Shown piece by piece: positions 34,239 to 42,959 of a stretch of DNA of 64,000 bases. Below the pieces are notes generated by a model. The model was not told the DNA's origin, searched no databases, and saw only the letters and a list, made by a program, of their open reading frames with translations. Numbering within the stretch: the stretch's first letter is position 1; every line of letters starts with the position of its first letter. The stretch is from an uncultured Microscilla sp. (GTDB taxonomy: Bacteria; Bacteroidota; Bacteroidia; Cytophagales; Microscillaceae): the NCBI RefSeq assembly GCF_947493425.1, contig NZ_CANLRP010000003.1, forward strand, positions 83,628-147,627, in the 5' to 3' direction. The position numbers were made by a program, and so were the translations under genes.

Positions 34239-35037
34239 ATTTTCTGGGCTGAACATGAATGCACGGCAAGAACAGCAAAAGTTAGTAGATTAAAAGCGGC
34301 AAATTGTGGGGGTAGTTTGCTGGTTTTGAGGTAGAGAGTAATAACACAAAGAAAAAAGCGATGGATTATAAAAAGATAGTATTATTGTGCAATAGTTAAT
34401 TGGCATCGTATCTTTGGTTGAAACTCTAACACCGAGAGACGAAAAAAGATAAAAATTTAAATTAAATGATTAAGAAGAAAAACATTTTGATGTTGAATAA
34501 CATGCCACATCAGGCTTGCCAACAAGAGTAAATGAATCAGTTTATCTTTGTTCCAGCCTTCAATTGAACAATCTAAGCCAATAGGAGAGAGGGACAACTT
34601 ACAGCTCATTATGTGTAGCACACAACCGAATATTTTAATTAAAAGCAGGGATAGAATAGCTTCTTAAAAAAAAACTTGTATTTTTGCCGCCCTAAAAATA
34701 AGTTTAAACTATGCTTTAAACTATATCCAAATACCAACTACCATATCAAATACTAAATAAATATAAGTAAAGAGTATTTTAACAGCCTTTTGCTATTGAT
34801 ACTTTATTTTGTTAAATTTAGAGAGTATTGTTATGGCAGTTTGTCAACCAAATAGCCTTATCAACAATTCAATCATAATTCATTCCTTCAATTACTCTTT
34901 GCTAATAATAATTCCACATAAAAAACGTATCAACAACAAGAGCTAAAGTTTGACTAAAGCATATTTTAGTTTGTTAAACATATTTACAAATACAAACTTT
35001 TGGTTTAATCCTAAATTGAAATTTGTTAGAGTAAGCT
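34239..35037. other. AT-rich gap inside the island
   Basis: About 800 bp without a credible gene. Two very short frames start with ATG at about 34255 and 34361 (about 12-13 codons each) and look accidental or degraded. The sequence becomes very AT-rich after 34650. No repeat of the tRNA end and no integrase remnant was found. Confidence 0.5.
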
Positions 35038-35436
35038 ATGAGACGTACTAGACAAAGAAAACCCCGCACAGTTACTGTTCTGCAAAAGCTTTATGAAAGT
35101 GGCTTAGACTTTACAATGACTGACTTAAAACATTTGAATGGAAGTTTGTACTACCTTGATTGGACTAATAACTATCCTAATACAGAGTTGCCGGAAAAGG
35201 AGGCTGTGTTTCAGGAAAAAACAATTAAGTTATTTGAGTTTCCCCCTATGTTTGAGAAAAAGATAGAATCGAAAATCTTTTTCCATTTTAAGCGTAAATC
35301 AGAAAATCTGCGCAAGCATGGATTATTTGCCGATGAGGTAGACCCTAACCTTGCCCAGTTAGAAAGACTTGAGCATTTGGAGAATCAGCAAAACCAACGC
35401 TCCCAAAGAAACCCAAGAAATTCTTACCGAGATTAA
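35038..35436 (+). CDS. Unknown basic protein
   Basis: 132 residues, not recognised. The start is strongly basic (MRRTRQRKPRTVTVLQKLYE), the middle contains GSLYYLDWTNNYPNTELPEK and FEFPPMFEKKIESKIFFHFK, and the end is polar and repetitive (LERLEHLENQQNQRSQRNPR). There is no signal peptide. It could bind nucleic acid, judged only from the basic start. It stands alone after a long AT-rich gap and closes the accessory stretch; the next gene is a convergent core-type peptidase. Confidence 0.55.
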   Translation: MRRTRQRKPRTVTVLQKLYESGLDFTMTDLKHLNGSLYYLDWTNNYPNTELPEKEAVFQEKTIKLFEFPPMFEKKIESKIFFHFKRKSENLRKHGLFADEVDPNLAQLERLEHLENQQNQRSQRNPRNSYRD

Positions 35437-35508
35437 TATTCGCTGTTGAGTTTGACTGGTTACCTTTTATTTTTTTATTAGGTGCCAGCAGGCCTTTCAA
35501 AATTTTTA

Positions 35509-36291
35509 TTAACGTGGAGGCAAAGAGTTTTTAATCTGCGCCAAACTTTTGCGGTTGCCAACAGTTTGACAATTAATTTTCTGAGCCTTCTTATTTATAT
35601 TCACTACCCTGTCTTCCGATGCTGGGTGGGTGCTCAACCAAGCCGCTTTTTTATTGCCTCCTTCTTTTGCCATTCTGTCAAAAAACTCAGACAAAGCATT
35701 GCATTGATAATGAGTATCTGCCAGGTACATCACTGAATAGTTGTCGGCTTCGCGTTCTGCCGAACGGCTAAACGTAAGCCCCAATAGTGTGTTGGCAAGG
35801 TTGGCTGTACTGCCATTGCCCAACAAAATAGTAAGTGCTATAGTAGTACCTATGCGTTTGTTTAGGTTTTTTATCGAATGACGTCGCTCGGCATGGGCTA
35901 TTTCGTGCCCTAACACCCCTGCCAACTGGTCTTCGGTTTCAAGATAACGGATTAACCCTGTATACACAAAAATATACCCTCCTGGTGTAACAAAGGCATT
36001 GATGGTATTGTCGTCGTGCACAATGTACAATTTCCACTCAAACTCGCTGCGAAACCTGATTTCTTTAGACTGTAAAATAGTATTGGCCATTTTGTCCAGG
36101 TGTTGGTAAGCCTGGGCGTATTGGGTGCGGTCAAGAATCCGCATTTTAGCCACTACCTCGTTTCGCACTTGTTTGCCTATGCGTACATCACGGGTAACAT
36201 TGGGCTTGTATGCCTGCCCTTTCATGGTGCAGTCAGACAAGCCTAAAATTAAAAGAAAAGCAACCAAATAAGTCGCAAGTTTACTGTTCAT
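35509..36291 (-). CDS. M48-family metallopeptidase lipoprotein
   Basis: 260 residues. The lipoprotein signal is LVAFLLILGLSDC. The peptidase domain has GHEIAHAERRHS, the HExxH zinc site, and SAEREADNYSVMYL with the third ligand Glu. NAFVTPGGYIFVYTGLIRYL upstream is the typical M48 substrate strand. It resembles BepA/LoiP-like periplasmic M48 enzymes that degrade misfolded outer-membrane proteins, but lacks BepA's TPR domain. The gene stands alone, 143 bp after moaA on the same strand. Confidence 0.9.
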   Translation of the reverse strand: MNSKLATYLVAFLLILGLSDCTMKGQAYKPNVTRDVRIGKQVRNEVVAKMRILDRTQYAQAYQHLDKMANTILQSKEIRFRSEFEWKLYIVHDDNTINAFVTPGGYIFVYTGLIRYLETEDQLAGVLGHEIAHAERRHSIKNLNKRIGTTIALTILLGNGSTANLANTLLGLTFSRSAEREADNYSVMYLADTHYQCNALSEFFDRMAKEGGNKKAAWLSTHPASEDRVVNINKKAQKINCQTVGNRKSLAQIKNSLPPR

Positions 36292-36433
36292 AATGTGGTG
36301 TAATTTTGTGAATAAAATCTATAACGACAAGGCGTATTTTTTGAATTTAAAAATAGTTAAAATAACTTAATGGTCTACCAATATACAGCAGTTATAAATA
36401 GGACCTTTTGGATGTGAATAATAACGAAAATAG

Positions 36434-37438
36434 CTATCCTCCTATAGTAGACATCGATTCAGAAACAGGCAATTGATTTTTACGTTGTTGCTCTGCCTCG
36501 TACCCATCTTTGGCACGTTGGTTAAAAGCCCCCAGCAACGCCACAGCAAGTGCCTGGTCGGTAGCTCCTGCCCGCATCAATTGTTTTATATCAAGCACGC
36601 CCTGGTCATACAAACAAGTTTTGAGCGTACCTTGCGCCGTCATTCTTATGCGATTGCAACTACCACAGAAAGTACGCGAAAATGCGGCAATAATGCCCAG
36701 TGAGCCTTGGTGTCCAGGAATTTGGTAATTGACCGAAGTAGCATGAGGCGCTGTTTTTACCCTTTCGATGGTGGGGTAAGCCGCCTTTAGGGTAGCAAGA
36801 ATTTGCTGGTGATTCCAGGCAAGTTGCTTGGTGCGTTGTCCCTCACCATTAAAAGGCATTTCTTCTATATACCTCACCCCTATGGCATGAGTACGGGCAA
36901 GCTCGGCAAGAGGTACAATGTCTTCGGTATTTTGTCCTGCCATGACCACCATATTTATCTTGGTTTTGATCCCGCTTTCAATCAGGGCATCGAGACAACG
37001 CATGACTTTGTCAAACTCGTTGCGGCGGGTGATTTTTAGAAATCGCTCTTTGTTGAGCGTATCCAAACTCAGGTTTACCGACGATATGCCCATTTTTACC
37101 ATTGCCGGAATGTATTGTTCAGTCAGCACCCCATTGGTAGTAATATTGAGTTCATTGATACCTTCTATATTGCAAATGGTTTGCATAAAGTTGATCAGGT
37201 CTTTGCGTAAGAAGGGCTCCCCTCCGGTAAGTCGTATTTTGTTTATCCCCATACTTGCCAATAGTCTCACCAAACGCTCCATCTCTTCGTAAGAAAGCAA
37301 GTGTTTTTTGGGCAAATATTTGATGCCTTCTTCGGGCATACAATAAAAACAGCGTAGGTTGCATCGATCGGTGACCGCCAGACGCAGGTAGTTGATAGGG
37401 CGCCCATGATTATCTATAATTTGAGAAGGTAACTGCAT
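36434..37438 (-). CDS. moaA: GTP 3',8-cyclase MoaA
   Basis: 334 residues. This radical SAM enzyme makes the first intermediate of molybdenum cofactor synthesis from GTP. The N-terminal cluster is in RCNLRCFYCMPEEG (C-x3-C-x2-C), SAM and substrate motifs are KIRLTGGEPFLRKD and NLSLDTL, and the C-terminal cluster is in FCGSCNRIRMTAQGTLKTC. The protein ends in the required Gly-Gly (STIGG). moaD and moaE lie 470 bp away on the other strand. moaC and moeA are not in the window. Confidence 0.96.
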   Translation of the reverse strand: MQLPSQIIDNHGRPINYLRLAVTDRCNLRCFYCMPEEGIKYLPKKHLLSYEEMERLVRLLASMGINKIRLTGGEPFLRKDLINFMQTICNIEGINELNITTNGVLTEQYIPAMVKMGISSVNLSLDTLNKERFLKITRRNEFDKVMRCLDALIESGIKTKINMVVMAGQNTEDIVPLAELARTHAIGVRYIEEMPFNGEGQRTKQLAWNHQQILATLKAAYPTIERVKTAPHATSVNYQIPGHQGSLGIIAAFSRTFCGSCNRIRMTAQGTLKTCLYDQGVLDIKQLMRAGATDQALAVALLGAFNQRAKDGYEAEQQRKNQLPVSESMSTIGG

Positions 37439-37907
37439 TTTGAACTCAGTATTGGTGTTTATGGTTTATTTTCTAACTTTATTGTCTGTTTACCCAAACA
37501 AAGGTGCCCTTTTGAAAAGACCAATGGGGTAACCAGCAATTGGTTGTTGATAGCCCCCACAGCCTCAAGTCCTTAGATACCGAAGCATATCGGTGCTTCA
37601 AGTTTGAGGCTGCTCTACAAGCAGCTTGCCGATTTTATAATACATTGATTTTTAATGGTTTATAAAACCGGTAGATGGAAGTCCTATAGTGCATCAATGT
37701 TTGCTTTTAGGCAAATACTACCAACAGGTGTTTCTAACTAACAAATTTATAATATACTGAAAATGAATTTGTTATTGACCTATAGAATAGGGTGCAGCTA
37801 AGGGCTAAAAGCTGATAGCTAAGCCCTGTTGGTGTGGTGGACTATTGAACAAAGATAATACATACAAAAACTAATAATAAACTAAATAGTTCAATCACAT
37901 ACCTGGT
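37439..37907. other. Divergent moaA/moaD gap with dispersed repeat
   Basis: 470 bp without a gene. 37563-37620 contains the unit caagtccttagataccga...atatcggtgcttcaag, related to copies near 15278, 42970, 43010 and 48797. A fragment resembling the ~72-bp repeat (CTGAAAATGAATTTGTTATT... then AATAGGGTGCA) lies near 37757-37795. Confidence 0.5.
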
Positions 37908-38150
37908 ATGAAGTTAAATATACTATTATTTGGCATAGCCCGCGACATTGTTGGAGGGGCATCGCTTGCGCTGGAAGTAGAAGAAAAAACCACTGTAGAG
38001 GCACTGATCGCACATTTGCATAAAGTGTACCCGGATTTTGACCGCCTGGCAAGCCTGATGATTGCGGTAAACTCTGATTATGCAAAAGGAGAAGTGGTAT
38101 TGAAAGAAAACGACGAAATAGCCCTTATTCCCCCCGTAAGCGGAGGTTAA
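37908..38150 (+). CDS. moaD: Molybdopterin synthase small subunit MoaD
   Basis: 80 residues with a ubiquitin-like fold. It begins MKLNILLFGIARDIVGGASL and ends NDEIALIPPVSGG, whose terminal Gly-Gly is adenylated and converted to the thiocarboxylate sulfur donor. It works with MoaE, encoded 104 bp downstream, to convert cPMP to molybdopterin. The length is normal. Confidence 0.93.
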   Translation: MKLNILLFGIARDIVGGASLALEVEEKTTVEALIAHLHKVYPDFDRLASLMIAVNSDYAKGEVVLKENDEIALIPPVSGG

Positions 38151-38158
38151 CCCGGCAT

Positions 38159-38208
38159 AAACCTTTGGCAGGTAATGCCTTGTTTTTTGTCGGGAGGCAA
38201 AGGTTTTT
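38159..38208 (+). other. Hairpin between moaD and moaE
   Basis: AAACCTTTG (38159-38167) pairs with CAAAGGTTT (38198-38206), and T residues follow. It may be a partial terminator or an mRNA-stabilising structure within the operon. It does not match the known Moco riboswitch as far as I can judge. Confidence 0.4.
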
Positions 38209-38254
38209 GAGCAAAAAAACGTTATTTTGAACAATCCCTAATAAAACTCTCTTT

Positions 38255-38668
38255 ATGGAATTTAAAATCACCGACCAACCCATCAACGAGCAAGAAGTAA
38301 TAGACCTTGTCCGTTCGCCTCATTGTGGAGGTTTGTCTGTGTTTGTGGGCACCGTACGCAACCAAACCAAAGGCAAAAAAGTAATTTCGCTAGAGTTTGA
38401 GGCTTACGAAGCAATGGCCATTAACAAGATGCGCGAAATAGCTGAGCAGGCACAACAGCGTTGGAAAACTGATAAAATAGCCATTTATCATCGGGTGGGT
38501 AAGTTAAGTGTAGAAGAGACTGCAGTAGTGATTGCGGTATCTACTCCCCATCGCAAAGAATCGTTTCAAGCGTGCGAATACCTTATAGACACCTTAAAGC
38601 AGGTGGTGCCTATTTGGAAAAAAGAAATTTACGAAGATGGCGAAATATGGGTGGCAGCCCACCCCTGA
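38255..38668 (+). CDS. moaE: Molybdopterin synthase catalytic subunit MoaE
   Basis: 137 residues. Characteristic segments are GGLSVFVGTVRNQTKGKKV, LEFEAYEAMAINKMREIAE, IYHRVGKLSVEETAVVIAVS, HRKESFQACEYLIDTLKQVV and PIWKKEIYEDGEIW, in which the second Lys is the catalytic one. It inserts two sulfurs from MoaD thiocarboxylate into cPMP. The length is normal and it is co-directional with moaD. Confidence 0.95.
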   Translation: MEFKITDQPINEQEVIDLVRSPHCGGLSVFVGTVRNQTKGKKVISLEFEAYEAMAINKMREIAEQAQQRWKTDKIAIYHRVGKLSVEETAVVIAVSTPHRKESFQACEYLIDTLKQVVPIWKKEIYEDGEIWVAAHP

Positions 38669-38729
38669 GCTATCAATTGTTTGTGTAGGGAGATACCCTA
38701 CACAAACAATCCATTGACACAACATCCGC

Positions 38730-39467
38730 TTATGATTGCAGCAATTCCTGTAAAACCCGTTTAGTATCTGCCGGAAACCCACCCTTGAGCATCCATTCAG
38801 CATAGCCCCGATTATCACGTACCCGTTCTCCTTTGTGTTTGCCAAAAGCAAAAACTATTTCGCCCTCCTTATCACGAGCCAACCGACGCGAAAAGTCTAC
38901 ATGACGGCTGGAAAAACAAAGGTTATGAATTTCGTTGATGCTGGGCTCCTCGTCGAAGTGGGTAGTCAGTTGACTTTCAAAAATTTCAAGCGTTGCCTGA
39001 GTGTCCGCCATGGCATTGTGGGCATTCTCCAGTTCTTTTTGGCAATACAATTGATAAGCAGCTGACAAAGTACGTGGGTGAAAATGATAATAAATCTTCA
39101 TTACATCTATATATTGCACGTCTGGTTCAGGAAAAACAACCCCAGCTCGGGCAAACTCCTCAATCAAGAGAGGCATGTCAAAGTTTAAATGATTATACCC
39201 TGCCAGGTCGCATCCCTTGATAAACTCAAACAAACTCTTGGCTACCTGATGAAAAGTAGGGGCATCTTTGACCATTTCATCACTTACCCCGTGTACCTTG
39301 GTTACTACTGGGGGAATAGGAATGGTAGGGTTAATCAAGCGTTCTTTTTCCTCCCTTGTGCCATCAGCGGCAAGCTTGATAATGGCAATTTGTACGATAC
39401 GATCGTTCAAAGTATCGGTTCCGGTAGTTTCGAGATCAAAAAATACAATAGGCTTTTTGATTTGCAT
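38730..39467 (-). CDS. DnaQ-like 3'-5' exonuclease
   Basis: 245 residues. The DEDDh exonuclease motifs are all present: FFDLETTGTD (D, E), GYNHLNFDMPLL (D) and HNAMADTQAT (H, D). The C-terminal ~70 residues carry FGKHKGERVRDNRGYAEWML, a tail seen on many Bacteroidota DnaQ-like exonucleases. It could be a stand-alone proofreading-type or repair exonuclease; no polymerase domain is attached. A short non-coding element lies 17 bp upstream of its start. Confidence 0.9.
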   Translation of the reverse strand: MQIKKPIVFFDLETTGTDTLNDRIVQIAIIKLAADGTREEKERLINPTIPIPPVVTKVHGVSDEMVKDAPTFHQVAKSLFEFIKGCDLAGYNHLNFDMPLLIEEFARAGVVFPEPDVQYIDVMKIYYHFHPRTLSAAYQLYCQKELENAHNAMADTQATLEIFESQLTTHFDEEPSINEIHNLCFSSRHVDFSRRLARDKEGEIVFAFGKHKGERVRDNRGYAEWMLKGGFPADTKRVLQELLQS

Positions 39468-39484
39468 GTTTTAATGTTTGTTTA

Positions 39485-39637
39485 GAGTATGTTCAAATTT
39501 TGTCTTCGGAGTTAAAAATTACTTTTTTAGCCCAGATTATAACCGAGCGTAAGCGAGTTTCTAAATTCTCCGAATCAAGTTCGGAGCTCTGTTTCACCAT
39601 TGACAATAAACAAGAAAACTAATTTTTAAACATACTC
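39485..39637. mobile_element. MITE 2 (TTA target duplication)
   Basis: 153 bp, non-coding. The left end is GAGTATGTTCAAATTTT; the right end, read on the other strand, is GAGTATGTTTAAAAATT. TTA flanks both ends (39482-39484 and 39638-39640). The inverted repeats are closely similar to those of MITE 1. It sits between the exonuclease and DUF502 genes, possibly within the promoter of the exonuclease. Confidence 0.7.
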
Positions 39638-39679
39638 TTATTGAAAAGTATAAGATTGAGTAAAATAAAGGCAGTTGGT

Positions 39680-40288
39680 TTACCTGATTCTAAAACCCTC
39701 CAGATCGGCAATGCCTCCCGAAATAATAAAGTTCATCGCATCTAAGCCAGAAGTATCCAAAGGTTTGACATTTTCGGCGGGCGCAATTACCAGCGTGCCC
39801 GAAATACCATAAGAGCCCGGCAAGTATACCGCTACCTTGCCCGCCAGGTGTAGCCGCGACAAGTCGTCTTGCACTACAAAACCCACCCTTTCGAGGTTTG
39901 ATGGGTTCATTTTTACCAATACCGGACGGTCAAATTTACGTTTGCTGCCCACAAAAGCAGAGGTAAAACCCTGGAGGGAGGAATAAATAATACGAATAAT
40001 GGGGATTCTGAAAAGCAACTTGTTAAACCACTTAAACATGGTTTTGGTGATAAAACCCGAAGCCAGGTAGCCGATAATGACCAAGGCGACAAGGTCAATG
40101 GCTACATACACCAGAAAATGTACTTCTATTGGCAAATAGGTATATCTTTTGGTCAAGCGAATGACTGAAAGCGTATAGTTGATAGAAAATGTAAATACAA
40201 AATATACTGCATACGCGGTAAAAAAGATAGGAACCACAAAAAGCAAACCTTGTAAAAAATAGCGAATCAAACGTTTGAAGATGAACAT
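39680..40288 (-). CDS. DUF502 membrane protein
   Basis: 202 residues from the Met that opens MFIFKRLIRYFLQGLLFVVP; a longer in-frame start at 40345 adds 19 polar residues absent from the family. It has two membrane segments (FLQGLLFVVPIFFTAYAVYFV; FLVYVAIDLVALVIIGYLAS) and a soluble C-terminal domain with PIIRIIYSSLQGFTSAFVG, GFVVQD and VYLPGSYGISGTLVIAP. All three are DUF502 hallmarks. The function of the family is unknown; members are often near envelope genes. No operon partner is evident here. Confidence 0.88.
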   Translation of the reverse strand: MFIFKRLIRYFLQGLLFVVPIFFTAYAVYFVFTFSINYTLSVIRLTKRYTYLPIEVHFLVYVAIDLVALVIIGYLASGFITKTMFKWFNKLLFRIPIIRIIYSSLQGFTSAFVGSKRKFDRPVLVKMNPSNLERVGFVVQDDLSRLHLAGKVAVYLPGSYGISGTLVIAPAENVKPLDTSGLDAMNFIISGGIADLEGFRIR

Positions 40289-40675
40289 AGTAATATTGAG
40301 TTTTTGAGTATTAGATAGTGGCACTGGTTGTATAACACTGGGCAAAGGCGCCAGGCAATTCTTGAAAAGGCTACGCTTACTTTAAGTATTATATTTGCAA
40401 ATATAAGAAAAAATATTCTTGATTATGAAATGAATGGGCAAAGCTTTGGTAAAAAAATGAATATTTGATAACTTATGGCAGGCAGTAATAAGGAGTGCTT
40501 GAACGCCGGAAGCTGCCTGTTAGTCTTTGTCTTACAACCTCAGGTTACGCAGATTTACTTTGTCGTTTTAATTTCTATTGTGAGGGGGTTGTATTGCTAC
40601 ATTAGTGATGCAACGCATCGCGCAACCATCAAACGATATAAATAAGCAGGCTTGGAACTTACTGCGTAACATCAA
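40289..40675. other. Gap with candidate inverted-repeat element
   Basis: No gene. GTTACGCAG at 40544-40552 and CTGCGTAAC at 40662-40670 are exact 9-bp inverted repeats 127 bp overall. They resemble a small element that ends 5 bp before the hydrolase stop codon, but no target duplication is seen. TATATTTG on the minus strand (40398-40405) fits a -7 box for the DUF502 gene. Confidence 0.4.
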
Positions 40676-41470
40676 TTATAACTTGTTGGTGAAACAATAA
40701 TGTACAAAGTGCTGGAGAATAGCACCAGTTTTTTTGGGGCGTTCCCAAGTGCCCATGTGTGCGGTACGGTCTAACAAATGAATGTGGGCGTCTTGTGGCA
40801 ACATTATTTGAGCTCGGTATTGGCTCATAGGAATGGCAGGGTCTTGCTTGCCAATGAGAAACAAGACCGGGCAAGCAAGTTGCTGTAACAACTCACTGCG
40901 ATTGGGGCGTTCACGCATGGCAAGTGTGACCTCTATCAGCGATTTTTGGGGAGTGTGTAGTGCCATTGTTTTAGCTTCTTTGATTGCTTCAGCGAGTTCG
41001 GGTAGCCTTTCGGGTAAAAACAAGGCTTGCACAAAGTGGTGGGCAAAGGGAGCCACCCCACGTTGGCGCACAATAGATACAATGCGGTTGCGCATTGCCT
41101 GGCGGGGTGCCGAATCGGGCAATGCACTGGAGTGAACCAACCCTATGCCCTCCAGCAAAGTAGGGTCTTGTTCCGCCATTGCCAACGCCACATAGCCCCC
41201 CAACGAATGCCCTAATACAGTACAGGTGTGAATATTTAAACTTTGGAGCAATGCCAGTACCTGAGCCGCCAAGGTGTCCATCGTTACCACCGAAGGTAGC
41301 AGGTGTGCACTTTGACCAAAACCACCCAAGTCTACATTTACTACCCGATACTGCGCCGCCAACACAGGTACAAGGTGCCGCCACATCGTACGATTTTCGC
41401 AAAACCCATGCAGCAACACCACTGTTTTTTGCCCTTTGCCCTCGCTGTCATACGCCAGTAACCGATCCAT
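40676..41470 (-). CDS. Alpha/beta hydrolase
   Basis: 264 residues with the complete fold signature: the oxyanion HG (VVLLHGFCENRTMW), the nucleophile elbow GHSLGG, the acid Asp in LIGKQDPAIP and the base His in LDRTAHMGTWERP. It is of the general esterase/lactonase/BioH-like class, and the substrate cannot be inferred. The start codon is directly adjacent to the TTA duplication of MITE 3. Without that element, the ATG would follow the RidA stop codon immediately, so the two genes were probably once a tight pair. Confidence 0.88.
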   Translation of the reverse strand: MDRLLAYDSEGKGQKTVVLLHGFCENRTMWRHLVPVLAAQYRVVNVDLGGFGQSAHLLPSVVTMDTLAAQVLALLQSLNIHTCTVLGHSLGGYVALAMAEQDPTLLEGIGLVHSSALPDSAPRQAMRNRIVSIVRQRGVAPFAHHFVQALFLPERLPELAEAIKEAKTMALHTPQKSLIEVTLAMRERPNRSELLQQLACPVLFLIGKQDPAIPMSQYRAQIMLPQDAHIHLLDRTAHMGTWERPKKTGAILQHFVHYCFTNKL

Positions 41471-41473
41471 TTA

Positions 41474-41662
41474 GTACCGTGTTCAAAATAAGTTTCTGTT
41501 TTTTAGGGCAAATACGCACGACTGACTGAGGCATTTTTTGCGCTCGTAGCAGCGCTACGGGCAATAAAAATAACGAAAGGCAGTAAAGCGGATTTATTCT
41601 AAATCGGACAGTTATTGTTGAGGGCTACGCCCGAAATCCCGTTTATGGGGCGAACACGTTAC
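41474..41662. mobile_element. MITE 3 (TTA target duplication)
   Basis: 189 bp, non-coding. The left end is GTACCGTGTTCAAAATAAGT; the right end, read on the other strand, is GTAACGTGTTC. TTA flanks both ends (41471-41473 and 41663-41665); the right TTA is the RidA stop codon. Its body (TGCG..CGTAGCAGCGCTA, AATAAAA.TAACGAAAG, CAGTTATTG) aligns over about 140 bp with MITE 4 in inverse orientation. About 35 extra bp, including GGGCTACGCCC, lie near its right end. Confidence 0.72.
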
Positions 41663-42049
41663 TTAGTCAATATAAGCAGTGGCCTCTATCTCTACCAATA
41701 AGTCAGGGTTGATCAGAGCGCTCACTTCTACCATAGAAGTAGCCGGATTAATAGCGCCAAAAAATTCATTGTGTGCTTTGCCTATAGCTTCCCATTGGCT
41801 AATGTCGGTAACATACATACGGGTGCGCACCACATCTTTGAGCGTGGCTCCCGCCTGATTGAGTGCAGCTTCTATTTTTTCAAGCACAAACCGGGTTTGC
41901 CGATAAGCATCGCCAATGCCTACAATACGGTTTTCGTCTTCTACTGCTGTAGTACCAGATACCTCTATCAGGTTGCCTATTTTTACAGCGCGCGAATACC
42001 CTACTTGCTTTTCCCACATAGTACCAGAAGTAACATTTACTCTTGTCAT
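41663..42049 (-). CDS. RidA-family protein
   Basis: 128 residues from MTRVNVTSGTMWEK; 16 additional in-frame codons upstream look non-native. The typical RidA/YjgF segments are VGYSRAVKIGNLIEVSGTTA, QTRFVLEKIEAALNQAGATL, VVRTRMYVTDISQWEAIG and INPDLLVEIEATA, with the conserved Arg of VVRTRMYV and the terminal Glu. RidA hydrolyses reactive enamines and imines formed by PLP enzymes; this diverged member may be of another subgroup. The stop codon coincides with the target duplication of MITE 3. Confidence 0.88.
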   Translation of the reverse strand: MTRVNVTSGTMWEKQVGYSRAVKIGNLIEVSGTTAVEDENRIVGIGDAYRQTRFVLEKIEAALNQAGATLKDVVRTRMYVTDISQWEAIGKAHNEFFGAINPATSMVEVSALINPDLLVEIEATAYID

Positions 42050-42154
42050 TGTATTTGAGGTTTTTGTTGAAAAAAATATGAACCCATCCTGTGGCACGCA
42101 TCTGTAGCTTTACAACCCAGAAGAAAGCCCAGAACGAAATCTGTAGCTATAATT

Positions 42155-42577
42155 TTAAAACAGTGAGTTACTACTGTTACTTTGTTCTTCCAGTCGTTGA
42201 ATTTCTTTTTTTAGCAAAGCATTTTCGCTTTTTTGGCTTAAAATGGTTTCTTCCTTGGCTTTGAGTATTTCTTCGTAAAGTACAATTTTTTCGTTTTTTG
42301 AATCCAGCTCCGATTTTGACAAAACCAATTTTTCCTTTTCGTTACTTTCTATCAACATCTCACCTTCGCCCATCAGTAGCCAGTAAGCATTTACATTTTT
42401 AAACGTAGTTATAATTTTGTGCAACACCTCAAAACTAGGCTTGCTACCCCTGCCATCAATAATATTATGGATAATGGTAGGGCTGACTTCCAGCTTTACA
42501 CTGAAAGAATTTTTGTTTAGGTTGAGCCTCTCAATGAGGTTTTTCAGCCTTTCGGCAAATTCATTTTGATTAGCCAT
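42155..42577 (-). CDS. HTH regulator with C-terminal coiled coil
   Basis: 140 residues. The N-terminal Cro/C1-type helix-turn-helix (FAERLKNLIERLNLNKNSFS, VSPTIIHNIIDGRGSKPSFE) continues into a GNA-WLLMGEGEM segment like that of phage repressors. The tail is a coiled coil (LYEEILKAKEETILSQKSEN) without the LexA-like peptidase. This is a frequent Bacteroidota repressor type. A near-perfect inverted repeat (42593-42610) 16 bp before its start may be its own operator. It is monocistronic, between two MITEs. Confidence 0.85.
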   Translation of the reverse strand: MANQNEFAERLKNLIERLNLNKNSFSVKLEVSPTIIHNIIDGRGSKPSFEVLHKIITTFKNVNAYWLLMGEGEMLIESNEKEKLVLSKSELDSKNEKIVLYEEILKAKEETILSQKSENALLKKEIQRLEEQSNSSNSLF

Positions 42578-42592
42578 AACATCAGCATATTT

Positions 42593-42610
42593 TTTTGAAA
42601 AATTTCAAAA
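42593..42610. promoter_or_regulatory. Inverted repeat, candidate operator
   Basis: TTTTGAAA-aa-TTTCAAAA immediately upstream of the HTH regulator; perfect 8-bp arms in an AT-rich context. Confidence 0.4.
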
Positions 42611-42732
42611 GAGTAAATAAGTCTTTACAAATCAGTATATATCTGTATCATTTATACAAAAATGTAAAAAAAAGCCATTTTTTGAAATAATTCTCTCAAC
42701 TAATGTATATAAAACTATCTTAAGGCTACTTA

Positions 42733-42887
42733 GGAACGTGATCGCAATAACTGCCCGGTTTATAACATATCCTCTTTCCTGACTTTCGTTACTTTTATTG
42801 TCCATAGCGCTGCTACGCCCGCAAAAAGTGCCTCAATCAGCCTTGAGTTTATGCCCTCAATCTCGACACTTATTTTGAACATGTTCC
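42733..42887. mobile_element. MITE 4 (TTA target duplication)
   Basis: 155 bp, non-coding. The left end is GGAACGTGATCGCAATAACTG; the right end, read on the other strand, is GGAACATGTTCAAAATAAGTG. TTA flanks both ends (42730-42732 and 42888-42890). It is an inverted, about 75-80% identical relative of MITE 3, and an apparent 81-codon frame across it is accidental. Confidence 0.72.
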
Positions 42888-42959
42888 TTAGTACAAGGGC
42901 AAAATGGCTGTCATTCGATAATATGGACGAGCGCATAGTGGGTAATTTGGTTAAAAGCC

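Noticed and set aside
38215..38240. TTATTTTGAACA before moaE resembling a MITE end
   Set aside because: Only one end, without a partner at the expected distance or a flanking TTA pair.
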